Positions 8,138-16,993 of a stretch of DNA of 64,000 bases are shown here, piece by piece (position 1 is the first letter of the stretch; every line of letters begins with the position of its first letter). This DNA is from G965233625 sp965233625. Lineage in GTDB: Bacteria; Planctomycetota; Planctomycetia; Pirellulales; Pirellulaceae. The notes under the pieces are model-generated. The model had not been told where the DNA came from and did no database searches. It saw only the letters and a program-made list of their open reading frames with translations. Position numbers and translations under genes: made by a program. The DNA lies in contig OZ247499.1 of assembly GCA_965233625.1 (NCBI GenBank), positions 7,006,001 through 7,070,000 on the forward strand. Reading direction: 5' to 3'.

Positions 8138-8980
8138 ATGGAAAAGTGGCCGATTGGCGTGTTCGCCAGTATTGATGCGGGTTTGGGTGTGAAGCTGGAA
8201 GTCGCCCAGGAACTAGGCGTGCCCACCATTCAATTGCACGCCCCCGCCCAGGAAACCCGCACGCCGGAAAACGCCGCTGCCTTCCTCAAAAAGTTAGAAG
8301 ACGCCGGCATCGCCCTGACGGCGGTTTTTGGCGGATTTGAAGGCGAAAGTTATGCCGACATTCCCACGGTCGAGAAGACCGTCGGCCTCGTGCCGCCAGA
8401 GACCCGTGCGGCCCGCACGCAGGAGATGAAAGAGATTGCCGACTTTGCCCGCATGCTGAAATGCGATGTGGTGGCGTTGCATCTGGGCTTTGTGCCGCAC
8501 GATACCAGCGACCCGCTGTATCAGGAGGTGTTGACCGTCACACGCGATGTGTGCGACCACTGCAAAAACCTGAATCAGTCGCTGCATTTAGAAACCGGCC
8601 AGGAATCCGCCGACGGACTTGTGCAGTTCATCGCTGATGTGCAGCGGGAAAATCTGTTCGTCAATTTCGACCCGGCCAACATGATCCTCTACGGCACGGG
8701 CGAACCCATTGAAGCGCTCGGCAAAATCGGCGGCTACGTCAAAAGCGTGCATTGCAAAGACGGCAAGTGGGCGGAAAACCCCGGTCAGGAATGGGGGCAG
8801 GAAGTACCACTGGGCGAAGGCGACGTAGGTATGGAGAATTACCTGCGCAAGCTCGACGAAATCGGCTACACCGGGCCGCTGACCATCGAGCGTGAAATCC
8901 CGCAGGAGCCAGAACGGCAGAAAGCGGAAATCGGGCACGCGGTGAATCTATTGAATTCGCTGAAAGAGAAGATTGGTTAG
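8138..8980 (+). CDS. Sugar phosphate isomerase/epimerase (xylose isomerase-like TIM barrel)
   Basis: About 280 residues. ATG 8138 is preceded by a strong AAGGAG at 8125-8130, which decides the start over the frame beginning at 8102. The AP-endonuclease-2/xylose-isomerase-like barrel is recognisable: VVALHLGFVPHD, LHLETGQESADGL, FVNFDPANMILYGTG, VKSVHCKDGKW and GPLTIEREI. The Glu, Asp, His and Glu residues in these strands form the metal site of this superfamily. These enzymes epimerise or isomerise sugars or cyclitols; substrate unknown. It stands alone, convergent with lysA. Confidence 0.9.
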   Translation: MEKWPIGVFASIDAGLGVKLEVAQELGVPTIQLHAPAQETRTPENAAAFLKKLEDAGIALTAVFGGFEGESYADIPTVEKTVGLVPPETRAARTQEMKEIADFARMLKCDVVALHLGFVPHDTSDPLYQEVLTVTRDVCDHCKNLNQSLHLETGQESADGLVQFIADVQRENLFVNFDPANMILYGTGEPIEALGKIGGYVKSVHCKDGKWAENPGQEWGQEVPLGEGDVGMENYLRKLDEIGYTGPLTIEREIPQEPERQKAEIGHAVNLLNSLKEKIG

Positions 8981-9033
8981 CGGACGAGATGTTCTCTCCG
9001 CAACCCGCAATGCCTTAGCGTTGCGCTTCATGC

Positions 9034-9060
9034 ACCCTCTCCCACCGCGCGGGAGAGGGT
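9034..9060. terminator. Hairpin between convergent genes
   Basis: A perfect 10-base inverted repeat, ACCCTCTCCC / GGGAGAGGGT (9034-9043 and 9051-9060) with a 7-base loop, lies in the short gap between the convergent epimerase gene and lysA. There is no T-tract on either side, so it may be a bidirectional stop or a dispersed repeat. Confidence 0.4.
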
Positions 9061-9075
9061 AAGAATGCGGCCTGC

Positions 9076-10344
9076 TTACGCACCTGGAATGGTTTCGCCG
9101 CGGATGAGGTCTTCGAACGTCTGCCGGGCGCGGACCAGGTGGGCTTTGCCATCGACGATCATCGCTTCGGCAGCGAAGGGCTTGCTGTTGTAGTTGGAAG
9201 ACATCACGTAGCCGTAGGCGCCGGCACAGCCGATCACAAGATGCTCGCCGACGGTTGCTTTGGGTAGCATCCGCTGGCTGACGAAGCCGCCTTCTTCCTG
9301 GGTGAAGATGTCGCCGGATTCGCACAGCGGGCCGCCGACCACCACTTCATGCTCGCTACGTGGCGAACTGGTTGCGGGTGCAATGGCCATCGGGTGATAG
9401 GCGCCGTAGAGAATGGGCCGGGCGAGGTTGTTGAAGCCTGCATCCACCAGATAGAAGGTGTTGCCACCCATCTGCTTGATGGCGCGGATTTCGGTGATCA
9501 GCGAACCGGATTCGGCGACTAGATAACGGCCGGGTTCGATTTCAAGCTGCACTTTGTGGCCGAACGCTTCTTCCAGCCGCTTCCGGCTGGCGTCCCACAG
9601 GTCGAAGTACTGGCCGATGTCGACGAAGCTCTCGCCTTCCTTGTAAGGCACTGGCAGTCCGCCGCCGGCGCTGATGGTGGTGATGCTGCGGCCGGCCGTC
9701 AATGCGGCCTGTTCCAGCGCGCCGCAGACCTGCGACAGGTGCTCCATGTCTGTCCCGGAGCCGATATGCATGTGCATGCCCGTGATGGCGACACCGTGCG
9801 AATCGGCCCGCCGTAGGCATTCGTCCAGTTGATCGTGCCAGATGCCGTGCTTGGATTGTTCGCCGCCGGTGTTGGTCTTCTGGCTGTGCCCGTGGCCGAA
9901 GCCCGGATTGATCCGCAGCGTGATGTTGGCGCCCGGCGCCACTTCGCCCAGTTGATTGATCATATCAGGCGAACCGCAGTTGACCGGGATGCCGTGTTCT
10001 ACGACCAGCTTCAAAGCATCTGCGTCGAAGATGTCGGCCGTGTAGACAATTTCCGGGTGCTCGCCGCCGGGCTTGAATCCGGCTTTCAACGCGCGCTGAA
10101 TCTCGCCGGCGCTGACCGCATCCACCACCACGCCATTGCGGCGCATCAGGTCCAGCACGGCCAAGGTCGAGTTGGCTTTCTGCGCGTAGCGGATGGCGTC
10201 GAAGGCGGCTAGGTCGTTGATGCGTTCAACGATTTTTGCAGCGTCGTAAACGTAAAGGGGTGTTCCAAATTCGCTGGCTAGACCGGCGACGGAAACGCCA
10301 GCAATCTCTGTCTGAGTGGTCGGAAATTCTACGGCGGTTGGCAT
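9076..10344 (-). CDS. lysA: Diaminopimelate decarboxylase
   Basis: About 422 residues. It catalyses the last step of lysine synthesis, meso-DAP to L-lysine, with PLP. Motifs of the fold-type III decarboxylases are clear: the PLP lysine in RYAQKANSTLAVL, the phosphate-binding glycine loop (SAGGGLPVPY), EIEPGRYLVAESG, and the C-terminal active-site set GPLCESGDIF and AGAYGYVMSSNYNSKP. ATG 10344 is preferred to the GTG at 10353. It ends the minus-strand group that begins with the large AAA+ gene; the gap between them is short. Confidence 0.95.
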   Translation of the reverse strand: MPTAVEFPTTQTEIAGVSVAGLASEFGTPLYVYDAAKIVERINDLAAFDAIRYAQKANSTLAVLDLMRRNGVVVDAVSAGEIQRALKAGFKPGGEHPEIVYTADIFDADALKLVVEHGIPVNCGSPDMINQLGEVAPGANITLRINPGFGHGHSQKTNTGGEQSKHGIWHDQLDECLRRADSHGVAITGMHMHIGSGTDMEHLSQVCGALEQAALTAGRSITTISAGGGLPVPYKEGESFVDIGQYFDLWDASRKRLEEAFGHKVQLEIEPGRYLVAESGSLITEIRAIKQMGGNTFYLVDAGFNNLARPILYGAYHPMAIAPATSSPRSEHEVVVGGPLCESGDIFTQEEGGFVSQRMLPKATVGEHLVIGCAGAYGYVMSSNYNSKPFAAEAMIVDGKAHLVRARQTFEDLIRGETIPGA

Positions 10345-10382
10345 TGGCTTCACAAAGTTAAAGGCAAAGTTGTCTGTGTGAA

Positions 10383-13300
10383 TTAATCACTGACGGACTG
10401 GATAGGTTGGTAACTGGTAACAAGGAATGGCTCCAGGCGGCCATCCAGCACGGCGTCCAGGCGGCCGGACTTGTGGCCTGTGCGGTGGTCGCGGACGCTG
10501 CGGACAGGGCCCAGGCGGTAACGCCGCACCTGCTGCGTGGTTTCAGCCGAACCATTCTGGACATCCGCCACACGGGCTTCGAGTAGCGGAGCGAGACGCT
10601 CAATGATCGAATCTTTACTGCCCCCTGTCCAGGCGTGCACCGACGCCATCGACGGACGGTGCAGCAGGTTGACCTCAAACGAAGGCGAACGCAGCAGCCG
10701 CCCCTTGGCTTTCTTCAGCGTTTTAATTTCGCACTGGATTTCTTCGGACGAAAGCCCACTGGCGGAAATGTCCATCAGATCTACATCCACCCGCACAACT
10801 TCGCGGGAATACACCGCAAGATCGCGGTCGCGGCTACGCCCGCGCGAAACCTGATGCAGACCTGCTTCGCTGGCCAGTAGCGCGTGGGCGCCGGCGCCGC
10901 TGATGGCCAGCACCAGCGAATCATCCGGCGGTGACTTCACGCGGCGGTCGCTGAGCACTTCCACCTCAAAGCCCATCCGCGTGGCGAATTTCTGATACAT
11001 CCGCGCCAGGCGTTCGACCGGATGTGCCGATTTGCCCTGCGACGCAACTAGCTTCAGTGAGACTAAGGCGTCGCCCATCTTGGCCCAGTCACGGGTGGTG
11101 ACCAGATAGTTCAACAACGCCGCGCGGGCTTCGTTTTCGTCCAACTGGTCGCGGCGGTGCGGCACATCGCGGTGCGGCACTTCGTGGCGGGCGAGATGTT
11201 CGCTGAGCCCTTCGACATTCTGCGAAAGGCGCTCTAGGCTGTTCAGCACTTCGTCGAACCGGTAAATCTGATGGTTCACGCGGCGTGCTTCGGATGCTTC
11301 GTCCCAGAAACCCGGCTCCGACGTACGAGCCAGCAGTTCCGACTTGTGGGCCGAAAGCCGGGCAGCCTGATCGCGGACATCGGCCAGCTTGGCGGCCAAT
11401 GATTGTGCCCGCTGCTTCACATCGCTGACGCTGGCGTGCTCTGGCTGCGGATTTTCGTCGCTTTCATCTCCAGAGCTGACCGAAACATGCACCGATGAGC
11501 CACGCACACCCAGCGACAGCACAGAGCCCGGCGGCGCCTGACCGACGGCAATCGCGCGGGCCAGAGGCAGCAGCACCATCCGCTCGACCGTACGTTTCAG
11601 CGGCCGCGCGCCGAACGCTGGTGAATAACCTTCCCGCAGCAACAGCGGTGTAACGGCCGGATCGATATCAACAAACAACTGCCGCCGGGTGATGCCGCTT
11701 CTGCCCAGTACGGCGGATAGCTCGCGGGCGGCGATCTTTTCGGCTGTTTCTTCCGAGAGCGGGCGGAAGTTGACGATACGGTCCAGCCGGTTCAAGAACT
11801 CCGGCCGGAAGATCCGCCCCAGCTCTTTGCTCTGGTTGGTCTGCATCCGCGGTTCCTGCCCTTCGCCGCCGCCGAAGCCAATCCGCTCTCCATCGGCCAG
11901 GCTGGATCCCGCGTTGGAGGTCAGCACAATAATCGTACGGCGGAAGTCCGTGGTTCTGCCGTCAGAGTCGGTCAGCCGCCCGGCGTCAAACACTTGCAGG
12001 AACAGGTCAAAGACATTCGGATGCGCCTTTTCGATCTCATCAAACAGCAGGATCGAAAACGGCTGATCGCGGACAGCAGACGTCAGCACACCGCGGCGGT
12101 TGCCCATGCCGATCAACCGTTCGTGGGCATCGTAGGTGGAAAACTCGCTCATATCAAAGCGGTGAAGGCGGTTCACATCGCCAAAGCAATATTCCGCCAG
12201 CGCCCGCGCGAGTTCCGTCTTGCCCACACCGGTTGGCCCGATGAACAGTTGCACGCCGAACGGTTTTTCCGGATCGGTCAGTCCGGCTTTGACCAGCGTC
12301 ACCAGATCGACCGCCGCGTCGACTGCTTCCGCCTGACCCATGACTTTGGACTCGAAGAATTCCCTCATCGCCGTTCGGTCAAGCGGTTGTGAGTCGTCCA
12401 GCAGTCGCGTTGGAATGCCTGTTGAGGAACCAATCGCACGCAGGATGTCTGGTTCGGCCAGCGGCGGCGCATCCTTCTCTTTCTCACCGGCGACCATCCG
12501 CAACAGTTCCACCGAGGCGCCGGGCTGGACGGCGTCTGTGCGGAAGAAGCCGCCTAGTTCCATCAGACGGTCGATGAACGTCGGCGTCGCGCTAAGCGAA
12601 AGATTATCCAGCACCTGCTGAACGATCTCACGCGTCTGCTCCTCTTTGGCGGCCTTGAGTGGAATCGTCTTAAACAACCGCCGTAACGAGGGCGTGGCGC
12701 CTAGGCCGTTCTGGAACGCTTCTTCAGTGCTTTCGCCCACAATGGTGACGGCGCCGCTTTCGATGTGCGGCGCCAGCGCCGAGGCGATGTTGGATTTGGA
12801 GGAGTTCGATCGTCCGACCCAGGCCAGTTCTTCAATGCTTGGCACGTAAAGGACGACGCGTTTGGGTGCTTTGATCTGGTCGATCAGTTTCGACAGCTTG
12901 GATTCCCATTCGCCCAGGTATTTGGTGCCGGTGAGAAACTCGCTTGGCGTGACGCGCAGCACCACCCACGGTTCTGCGTCGGGATCGTCATTGGCCGCAG
13001 CGGCGAGGCGATGTACGGCTTCCTGAATCACGGCGCTTTTGCCGCTGCCACATGGCCCCAGCAGCACCGCGGCGTGCGGCGCCGGGCCGTGAAGCACGCG
13101 TAGTATTTCGGCGACGGCTTCTTCAACACCAAAGGCCCGCGGAAGCGTTTCCAGTTCGCGCGGATGCGTCAGCACGGCGCCGTATTTTTCCAGCTCCGTG
13201 GTGTCGATGTGCCGTCCGCATCGCTCTTGCAGCCATTCGCGGATCAGCGGCGTCTGATGGGCGGCGATGTCGGTGATCCGCTCGTTACATTTCTGCAACA

Positions 13301-13928
13301 CGGCCTGGGGCGGCGTCATGGCGTCGTCAAAATTCGCGCCGCCCACCAGCAGGCTATTCAACGAAACAGCCGAAGCGGTGCGGACATCTTCATCGTTGTC
13401 GTCCGCCAGACGGTCGAACAGCGGCAGGACAATTAACTCTGGCGGCAGGGTATGGCTGAGTTTGGCAACCTCATGACGCAGGTGCCACCACTCATCACCC
13501 GCCAGCATCGTGACCAGACCGGGCCGTAGCCACTCTTTCTGCACCGCGATCTGCATCGCTTCTTCGCGGATACGACCCGCTTTGTCCTGCAATAACGTTC
13601 CGACAGCGGCCTCGTCCGTCCATCCGGCGCAGTTGCGGATGAATTGTGCGGTTTCAAACCGGACATTCTCGTCGATATCGGCAACCATTCTGGCTACCTG
13701 GTCATAGAATGCTTCGTGCTGGCATTCTCCATCGCGGGCTAAGGTCAGACCAATTCGGCGGTAAACTGGTTCGTGATCGTTACACAGTTCCAGCACCTGG
13801 GGCAATTCAATACCGCCATGCTTACTGGCCAGGTCATCGCGGACGATCCGCATCAACGTATCGAACGCTTCGGCGTTGCCCCCGCGGGCGGCTTCGATCA
13901 GTTTTTTCTTCGAGCGTTTTTTCGCCAT
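10383..13928 (-). CDS. HEAT-repeat / Clp-type double AAA+ ATPase fused to an RF2-like domain lacking GGQ
   Basis: 1181 residues in four parts. Residues 1-230 are helical and HEAT-like after a basic start (MAKKRSKKKLIEAARGG). The first AAA+ module has Walker A GPCGSGKS at 291-298 but a degenerate Walker B (LYVPSIEELAW). The second has Walker A GPTGVGKT at 564-571, Walker B ILLFDEIEKAHP near 626, an IGF tripeptide at 683-685 where ClpA/ClpC carry the ClpP-contact loop, and a Clp D2 small domain (FRPEFLNRLDRIV, GYSPAFGARPLKR). Residues 830-1181 resemble RF2: a PCRF-like coiled coil with EPGFWDEASEA, then VERLARMYQKFATRMGFEVEV, AHALLASEAGLHQVSR and the RF2-like terminal RRYRLGPVRSVRDHRTGHKSG and AVLDGRLEPF. 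The SPF stop-codon motif and GGQ loop are absent. I infer an unfoldase acting near ribosomes rather than a true release factor. Confidence 0.85.
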   Translation of the reverse strand: MAKKRSKKKLIEAARGGNAEAFDTLMRIVRDDLASKHGGIELPQVLELCNDHEPVYRRIGLTLARDGECQHEAFYDQVARMVADIDENVRFETAQFIRNCAGWTDEAAVGTLLQDKAGRIREEAMQIAVQKEWLRPGLVTMLAGDEWWHLRHEVAKLSHTLPPELIVLPLFDRLADDNDEDVRTASAVSLNSLLVGGANFDDAMTPPQAVLQKCNERITDIAAHQTPLIREWLQERCGRHIDTTELEKYGAVLTHPRELETLPRAFGVEEAVAEILRVLHGPAPHAAVLLGPCGSGKSAVIQEAVHRLAAAANDDPDAEPWVVLRVTPSEFLTGTKYLGEWESKLSKLIDQIKAPKRVVLYVPSIEELAWVGRSNSSKSNIASALAPHIESGAVTIVGESTEEAFQNGLGATPSLRRLFKTIPLKAAKEEQTREIVQQVLDNLSLSATPTFIDRLMELGGFFRTDAVQPGASVELLRMVAGEKEKDAPPLAEPDILRAIGSSTGIPTRLLDDSQPLDRTAMREFFESKVMGQAEAVDAAVDLVTLVKAGLTDPEKPFGVQLFIGPTGVGKTELARALAEYCFGDVNRLHRFDMSEFSTYDAHERLIGMGNRRGVLTSAVRDQPFSILLFDEIEKAHPNVFDLFLQVFDAGRLTDSDGRTTDFRRTIIVLTSNAGSSLADGERIGFGGGEGQEPRMQTNQSKELGRIFRPEFLNRLDRIVNFRPLSEETAEKIAARELSAVLGRSGITRRQLFVDIDPAVTPLLLREGYSPAFGARPLKRTVERMVLLPLARAIAVGQAPPGSVLSLGVRGSSVHVSVSSGDESDENPQPEHASVSDVKQRAQSLAAKLADVRDQAARLSAHKSELLARTSEPGFWDEASEARRVNHQIYRFDEVLNSLERLSQNVEGLSEHLARHEVPHRDVPHRRDQLDENEARAALLNYLVTTRDWAKMGDALVSLKLVASQGKSAHPVERLARMYQKFATRMGFEVEVLSDRRVKSPPDDSLVLAISGAGAHALLASEAGLHQVSRGRSRDRDLAVYSREVVRVDVDLMDISASGLSSEEIQCEIKTLKKAKGRLLRSPSFEVNLLHRPSMASVHAWTGGSKDSIIERLAPLLEARVADVQNGSAETTQQVRRYRLGPVRSVRDHRTGHKSGRLDAVLDGRLEPFLVTSYQPIQSVSD

Positions 13929-14011
13929 GAGAACAGGCAGTGACGGGTGGACGGGATGTTTCTAACAACGGGAACGCAAGGGGCGCAAAACGTAGTTGAT
14001 CCACCAGCGGG

Positions 14012-14557
14012 TTAACTGGAACAGCCGCTCGACAATCCGCAGCTGCTGCACCCGCCGCCATCGGTTCCGCACGAAGAGGCTTCTTCGCCGCAGCCGGGGC
14101 CACAGCCCGTGTCTAGCAGCGTGGCGAACTCGCGCACCTGCACCTTGGCGTTGTATGCGTCAGCCAGTTCCGCCGTCATCTGGTCCACTTCGGGCGGCGG
14201 ATCGCCCAGGAAATAGAAGAACATCGACGAGCCATCCAGCAGCAATTCCACATCCATCAGCGCTGCAGTGCTGCCTGTCTGTTGCAGCAGTTCGGCGCAG
14301 GCCTGGTAAGCCTGGTTTTTATTCTTTTCGATCCGGGTCAGCAGCAGTTCGTCCTGGGTAGTCATGCCGCGCAGCAACTGGCCGTCGAACTGTTCGTCGC
14401 CGCGGTTGGTGTTGGCGGCCAGCACTTCGCCCATCTCCAGCCCACGCGAAGTGCGGCAGACCACGCGACTGCTGCGGGGGAAGATGCTGCTATCGACCCC
14501 TGAAAACCGCCCAACCTGCCCGAACTGGCCAATTCTTACTAAATGGTGATACTGCAT
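14012..14557 (-). CDS. PSP1 (RicT/YaaT-like) domain protein with cysteine-rich tail
   Basis: 181 residues. The segment from about residue 70 to 150 matches the PSP1 C-terminal domain (RIEKNKNQAYQACAELL, MDVELLLDGSSMFFYFLGD and AYNAKVQVREFA). RicT/YaaT in Bacillus works with RicA and RicF in an iron-sulfur complex that affects RNA processing. The last 32 residues are Gly/Ser/Cys-rich with six cysteines (CGPGC, SSCG, CSSC, GC), which could bind a metal or an Fe-S cluster. No ricA/ricF gene is visible nearby. It lies 83 bases upstream of the HEAT/Clp/RF2-like gene on the same strand and may share its transcript. Confidence 0.8.
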   Translation of the reverse strand: MQYHHLVRIGQFGQVGRFSGVDSSIFPRSSRVVCRTSRGLEMGEVLAANTNRGDEQFDGQLLRGMTTQDELLLTRIEKNKNQAYQACAELLQQTGSTAALMDVELLLDGSSMFFYFLGDPPPEVDQMTAELADAYNAKVQVREFATLLDTGCGPGCGEEASSCGTDGGGCSSCGLSSGCSS

Positions 14558-14828
14558 ACGAAAAAATCCGCGTTGAAACCGGGAACTGCAACGATGAAGG
14601 CGCAGTGTCTGCCCGTTTGAAATCTCAGGACTGAATCTTCAACTTCTGAACCGGCGCGAAGCACGATGAGGGGGCCGGACCATCGTTGCCAGCGGCAATT
14701 CGCCCTGGCGGTTTGGTGGGAAGCGTGGTGATGGTCTGACGTGTATCTCCATGATATCATCTTTAACCATCGGTGTGGTGGAAAACCTTGCGTCCGCCGC
14801 CCTGCCACACGACAAGATTTCATCCGGA

Positions 14829-15869
14829 ATGACTTTCATGATTGATACTGGTTCTTCGTCCAGCCCCGCTAACGCAGCATGGGCCGCCCTGGCTGATCAG
14901 GTGCTGGCCGGCAACCCGCTTACACCAGAACAGGGGCTGGAAATTCTTACGGCGCCCGATGAACAGTTGCTGGACATTCTGGCGGCGGCTTACCGCATCC
15001 GGCGGCAGCACTTCGGCAATCAGGTGCAGTTGTATTTTCTGATGAACGCCAAAAGCGGCCTCTGCCCCGAAGATTGCACGTACTGCTCGCAGTCGAAAAC
15101 GTCCGAGGCGCCCGTTCCCAAATACAACATCCTCAGTCGCGATAAGCTGCTGGACGGAGCCCGTATCGCCGCCGAACGCGACGCGAAGACGTACTGCATT
15201 GTCATCTCGGCCCGCGGACCGAATGAACGCGAGATGAACGCGGTAGAAACCATCGTTCCGCAGATTAAAGAGAAATACGACCTGAAGATCTGCGCCTGCC
15301 TGGGGCTGTTGACCCCGGATCAGGCGGAACGGCTGAAAGCCTGCGGCGTGGACCGGGTGAACCACAACGTGAACACCAGTTCCAACTTCTACAGCGAAAT
15401 CTGCTCCACGCACACCTTCCAGGACCGTGCAGACACGCTGGGCGCCGTCCGCAACGCCGGCATGGAGCTATGCAGCGGCGGCATCATCGGCATGGGCGAA
15501 AAGGATGAAGACGTGGTCCGGATGGCGCTGGAACTACGCGAATTTAACGTCGAGTCAATCCCGCTCAACTTCCTCAACCCTATCGATGGCACCCCGCTGC
15601 AAGGCACGCGCCATCTGACGCCCGCCTACTGCCTGAAGGCGCTGGCGATGTTCCGCTTCGCCAACCCGTCGTGCGAAATCCGCATCGCCGGTGGTCGCGA
15701 AATTCACCTCCGCAGCCTGCAACCTCTCGGCCTCTACGCAGCCAACAGCCTGTTTGTCGGTGACTACCTGACCACCAAAGGCCAGCCGCCGGAAGAAGAC
15801 TACCGCATGATCGAAGACCTGGGCTTCGAAGTCGTGAAGCACGAAGAACCCGCCGGTCAGACGTCGTAA
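14829..15869 (+). CDS. bioB: Biotin synthase
   Basis: About 346 residues. This radical SAM enzyme inserts sulfur into dethiobiotin to make biotin. The SAM cluster motif Cys-X3-Cys-X2-Cys is at residues 79-86 (LCPEDCTYCSQS). The auxiliary-cluster region is also recognisable (CACLGLL, NHNVNTSSNFY, CSGGIIGMGE and FEIR-like CEIRIAGGRE). ATG 14829 or 14838 is the likely start; the open frame extends to 14751 but adds residues without family resemblance. No other bio gene is adjacent. Confidence 0.95.
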   Translation: MTFMIDTGSSSSPANAAWAALADQVLAGNPLTPEQGLEILTAPDEQLLDILAAAYRIRRQHFGNQVQLYFLMNAKSGLCPEDCTYCSQSKTSEAPVPKYNILSRDKLLDGARIAAERDAKTYCIVISARGPNEREMNAVETIVPQIKEKYDLKICACLGLLTPDQAERLKACGVDRVNHNVNTSSNFYSEICSTHTFQDRADTLGAVRNAGMELCSGGIIGMGEKDEDVVRMALELREFNVESIPLNFLNPIDGTPLQGTRHLTPAYCLKALAMFRFANPSCEIRIAGGREIHLRSLQPLGLYAANSLFVGDYLTTKGQPPEEDYRMIEDLGFEVVKHEEPAGQTS

Positions 15870-15912
15870 CCTCGGTGGTCGGTGGTTAAAGAGAGCCCCA
15901 AGAAACGAAAAT

Positions 15913-15948
15913 AGTCCGGCGCCGCCTTGATGTAGGCAGCGCCGGACT
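15913..15948 (+). terminator. Terminator-like hairpin after bioB
   Basis: A perfect 10-base inverted repeat AGTCCGGCGC / GCGCCGGACT (15913-15922 and 15939-15948) lies 44 bases after the bioB stop. No T-tract follows, only a C-rich run, so intrinsic termination is uncertain. The rest of 15870-16163 holds an 86-codon frame that looks random. Confidence 0.4.
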
Positions 15949-16163
15949 GACGTCCCCCCTGGGAATGCGAATGGCTCTGTTGGGTGAAGCGTTTATCGCT
16001 CAGAGCGTTTGTTTGTGTGGGTTATTGCTCTCGCAACGATATTATTTATCGGCGCGGTCATCGTGGTTCTTGCGGGAAAATCAGATAAATTACTACGGCT
16101 GGTCTAGGCTACAGGAACCAGTCCGCCTTGGGTCATGGCTGGTGCTCATCCAGAAAGGCTACG

Positions 16164-16916
16164 TTGAAGGTGGATTCGCCGGTTACGCCGCTCCGTATTT
16201 CGATTGTCATTCCCGCCCTGAATGAGGTGGCGGGCATTGCTGAAGCCGTGCAGCGCGCGCGGGCGACCGGCGCGTTTGAAGTCATCGTGGTTGACGGCGG
16301 AAGCACCGACGGCACCATCAATCAGGCTGAAGACGCCGGCGCCACCGTGGTGCAAAGTGACCGGGGACGCGCCATTCAGCAGAATGCCGGGGCCGATGCG
16401 GCCACGGGCGACGTGCTGCTGTTTCTGCACGCGGATAACTGGCTCACGCCGGAGGCGTGTGAGCAGATCCGCACCGCGCTGCGATCCACCAAGGCGGTGC
16501 ACGGTGCGTTTCATCAGAAGATTGAAGCCCCGGGCCGCATCTATCGCTGGCTTGAAGCGGGCAACGCTTACCGGGTTAGACGGTGGGGTTTGCCGTACGG
16601 CGATCAGGCAATCTTCATCCTCCGCGACCAGTTTCAGGCCGAGGGCGGCTTTCCAGAAGAGCCGTTGATGGAAGACTACATCCTGATGCGGCAGTTGCGG
16701 CGGAGTACGCGACCTGTGCTGCTGGACGGACCGCTCCATGTCAGCGCCCGTCGCTGGCAGAAGCACGGCGCGCTGATGCAGACGTTCCGAAACTGGTTTA
16801 TCATTATGGGATATCACCTGGGTGTGCCGCCGGCTCGATTAGCCAGACTTTATCAGCGGCACGACTTAGGCAACCGGAAAGAAGGAAACGCCGGAACAGA
16901 CGCCAGCCGCGACTAA
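16164..16916 (+). CDS. Family 2 glycosyltransferase, TIGR04283-like
   Basis: About 250 residues. The GT2 fold is clear: ISIVIPALNEVAGIAEAV, EVIVVDGGSTDGT (nucleotide-sugar binding) and LLFLHADNWLTP (the DxD-like position, here HADN). The later segments (LPYGDQAIFI, GGFPEEPLMEDYILMRQLRR and RRWQKHGALMQTFRNW) are typical of the TIGR04283 glycosyltransferases often found next to radical-SAM or selenium-linked genes. TTG 16164 is favoured because AGAAAGG lies 5 bases upstream; GTG 16170 is an alternative. No partner gene of that family is visible except bioB, 300 bases away, which is probably coincidence. Confidence 0.87.
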   Translation: MKVDSPVTPLRISIVIPALNEVAGIAEAVQRARATGAFEVIVVDGGSTDGTINQAEDAGATVVQSDRGRAIQQNAGADAATGDVLLFLHADNWLTPEACEQIRTALRSTKAVHGAFHQKIEAPGRIYRWLEAGNAYRVRRWGLPYGDQAIFILRDQFQAEGGFPEEPLMEDYILMRQLRRSTRPVLLDGPLHVSARRWQKHGALMQTFRNWFIIMGYHLGVPPARLARLYQRHDLGNRKEGNAGTDASRD

Positions 16917-16993
16917 TGCGGACGGGCGCCCTGACCGGCCACTATCGTTCCGGTTCGTTCACTTTCATACCAGCTACTTTGGGGCAGTTGCTG

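Noticed and set aside
10383..11470. C-terminal part as a working release factor
   Set aside because: The GGQ and SPF motifs are absent.
10383..13928. Clp-type gene as a type VI secretion ClpV
   Set aside because: No Tss gene lies nearby, the first AAA+ module is degenerate and the C-terminal part is RF2-like.
15965..16225. 86-codon frame between bioB and the glycosyltransferase gene
   Set aside because: No ribosome binding site or family likeness, and it overlaps the glycosyltransferase start.
14829..16916. bioB and the glycosyltransferase as a radical-SAM/glycosyltransferase pair
   Set aside because: bioB is a standard biotin synthase, a hairpin and about 300 bases separate them, and the selenodomain partner is absent.
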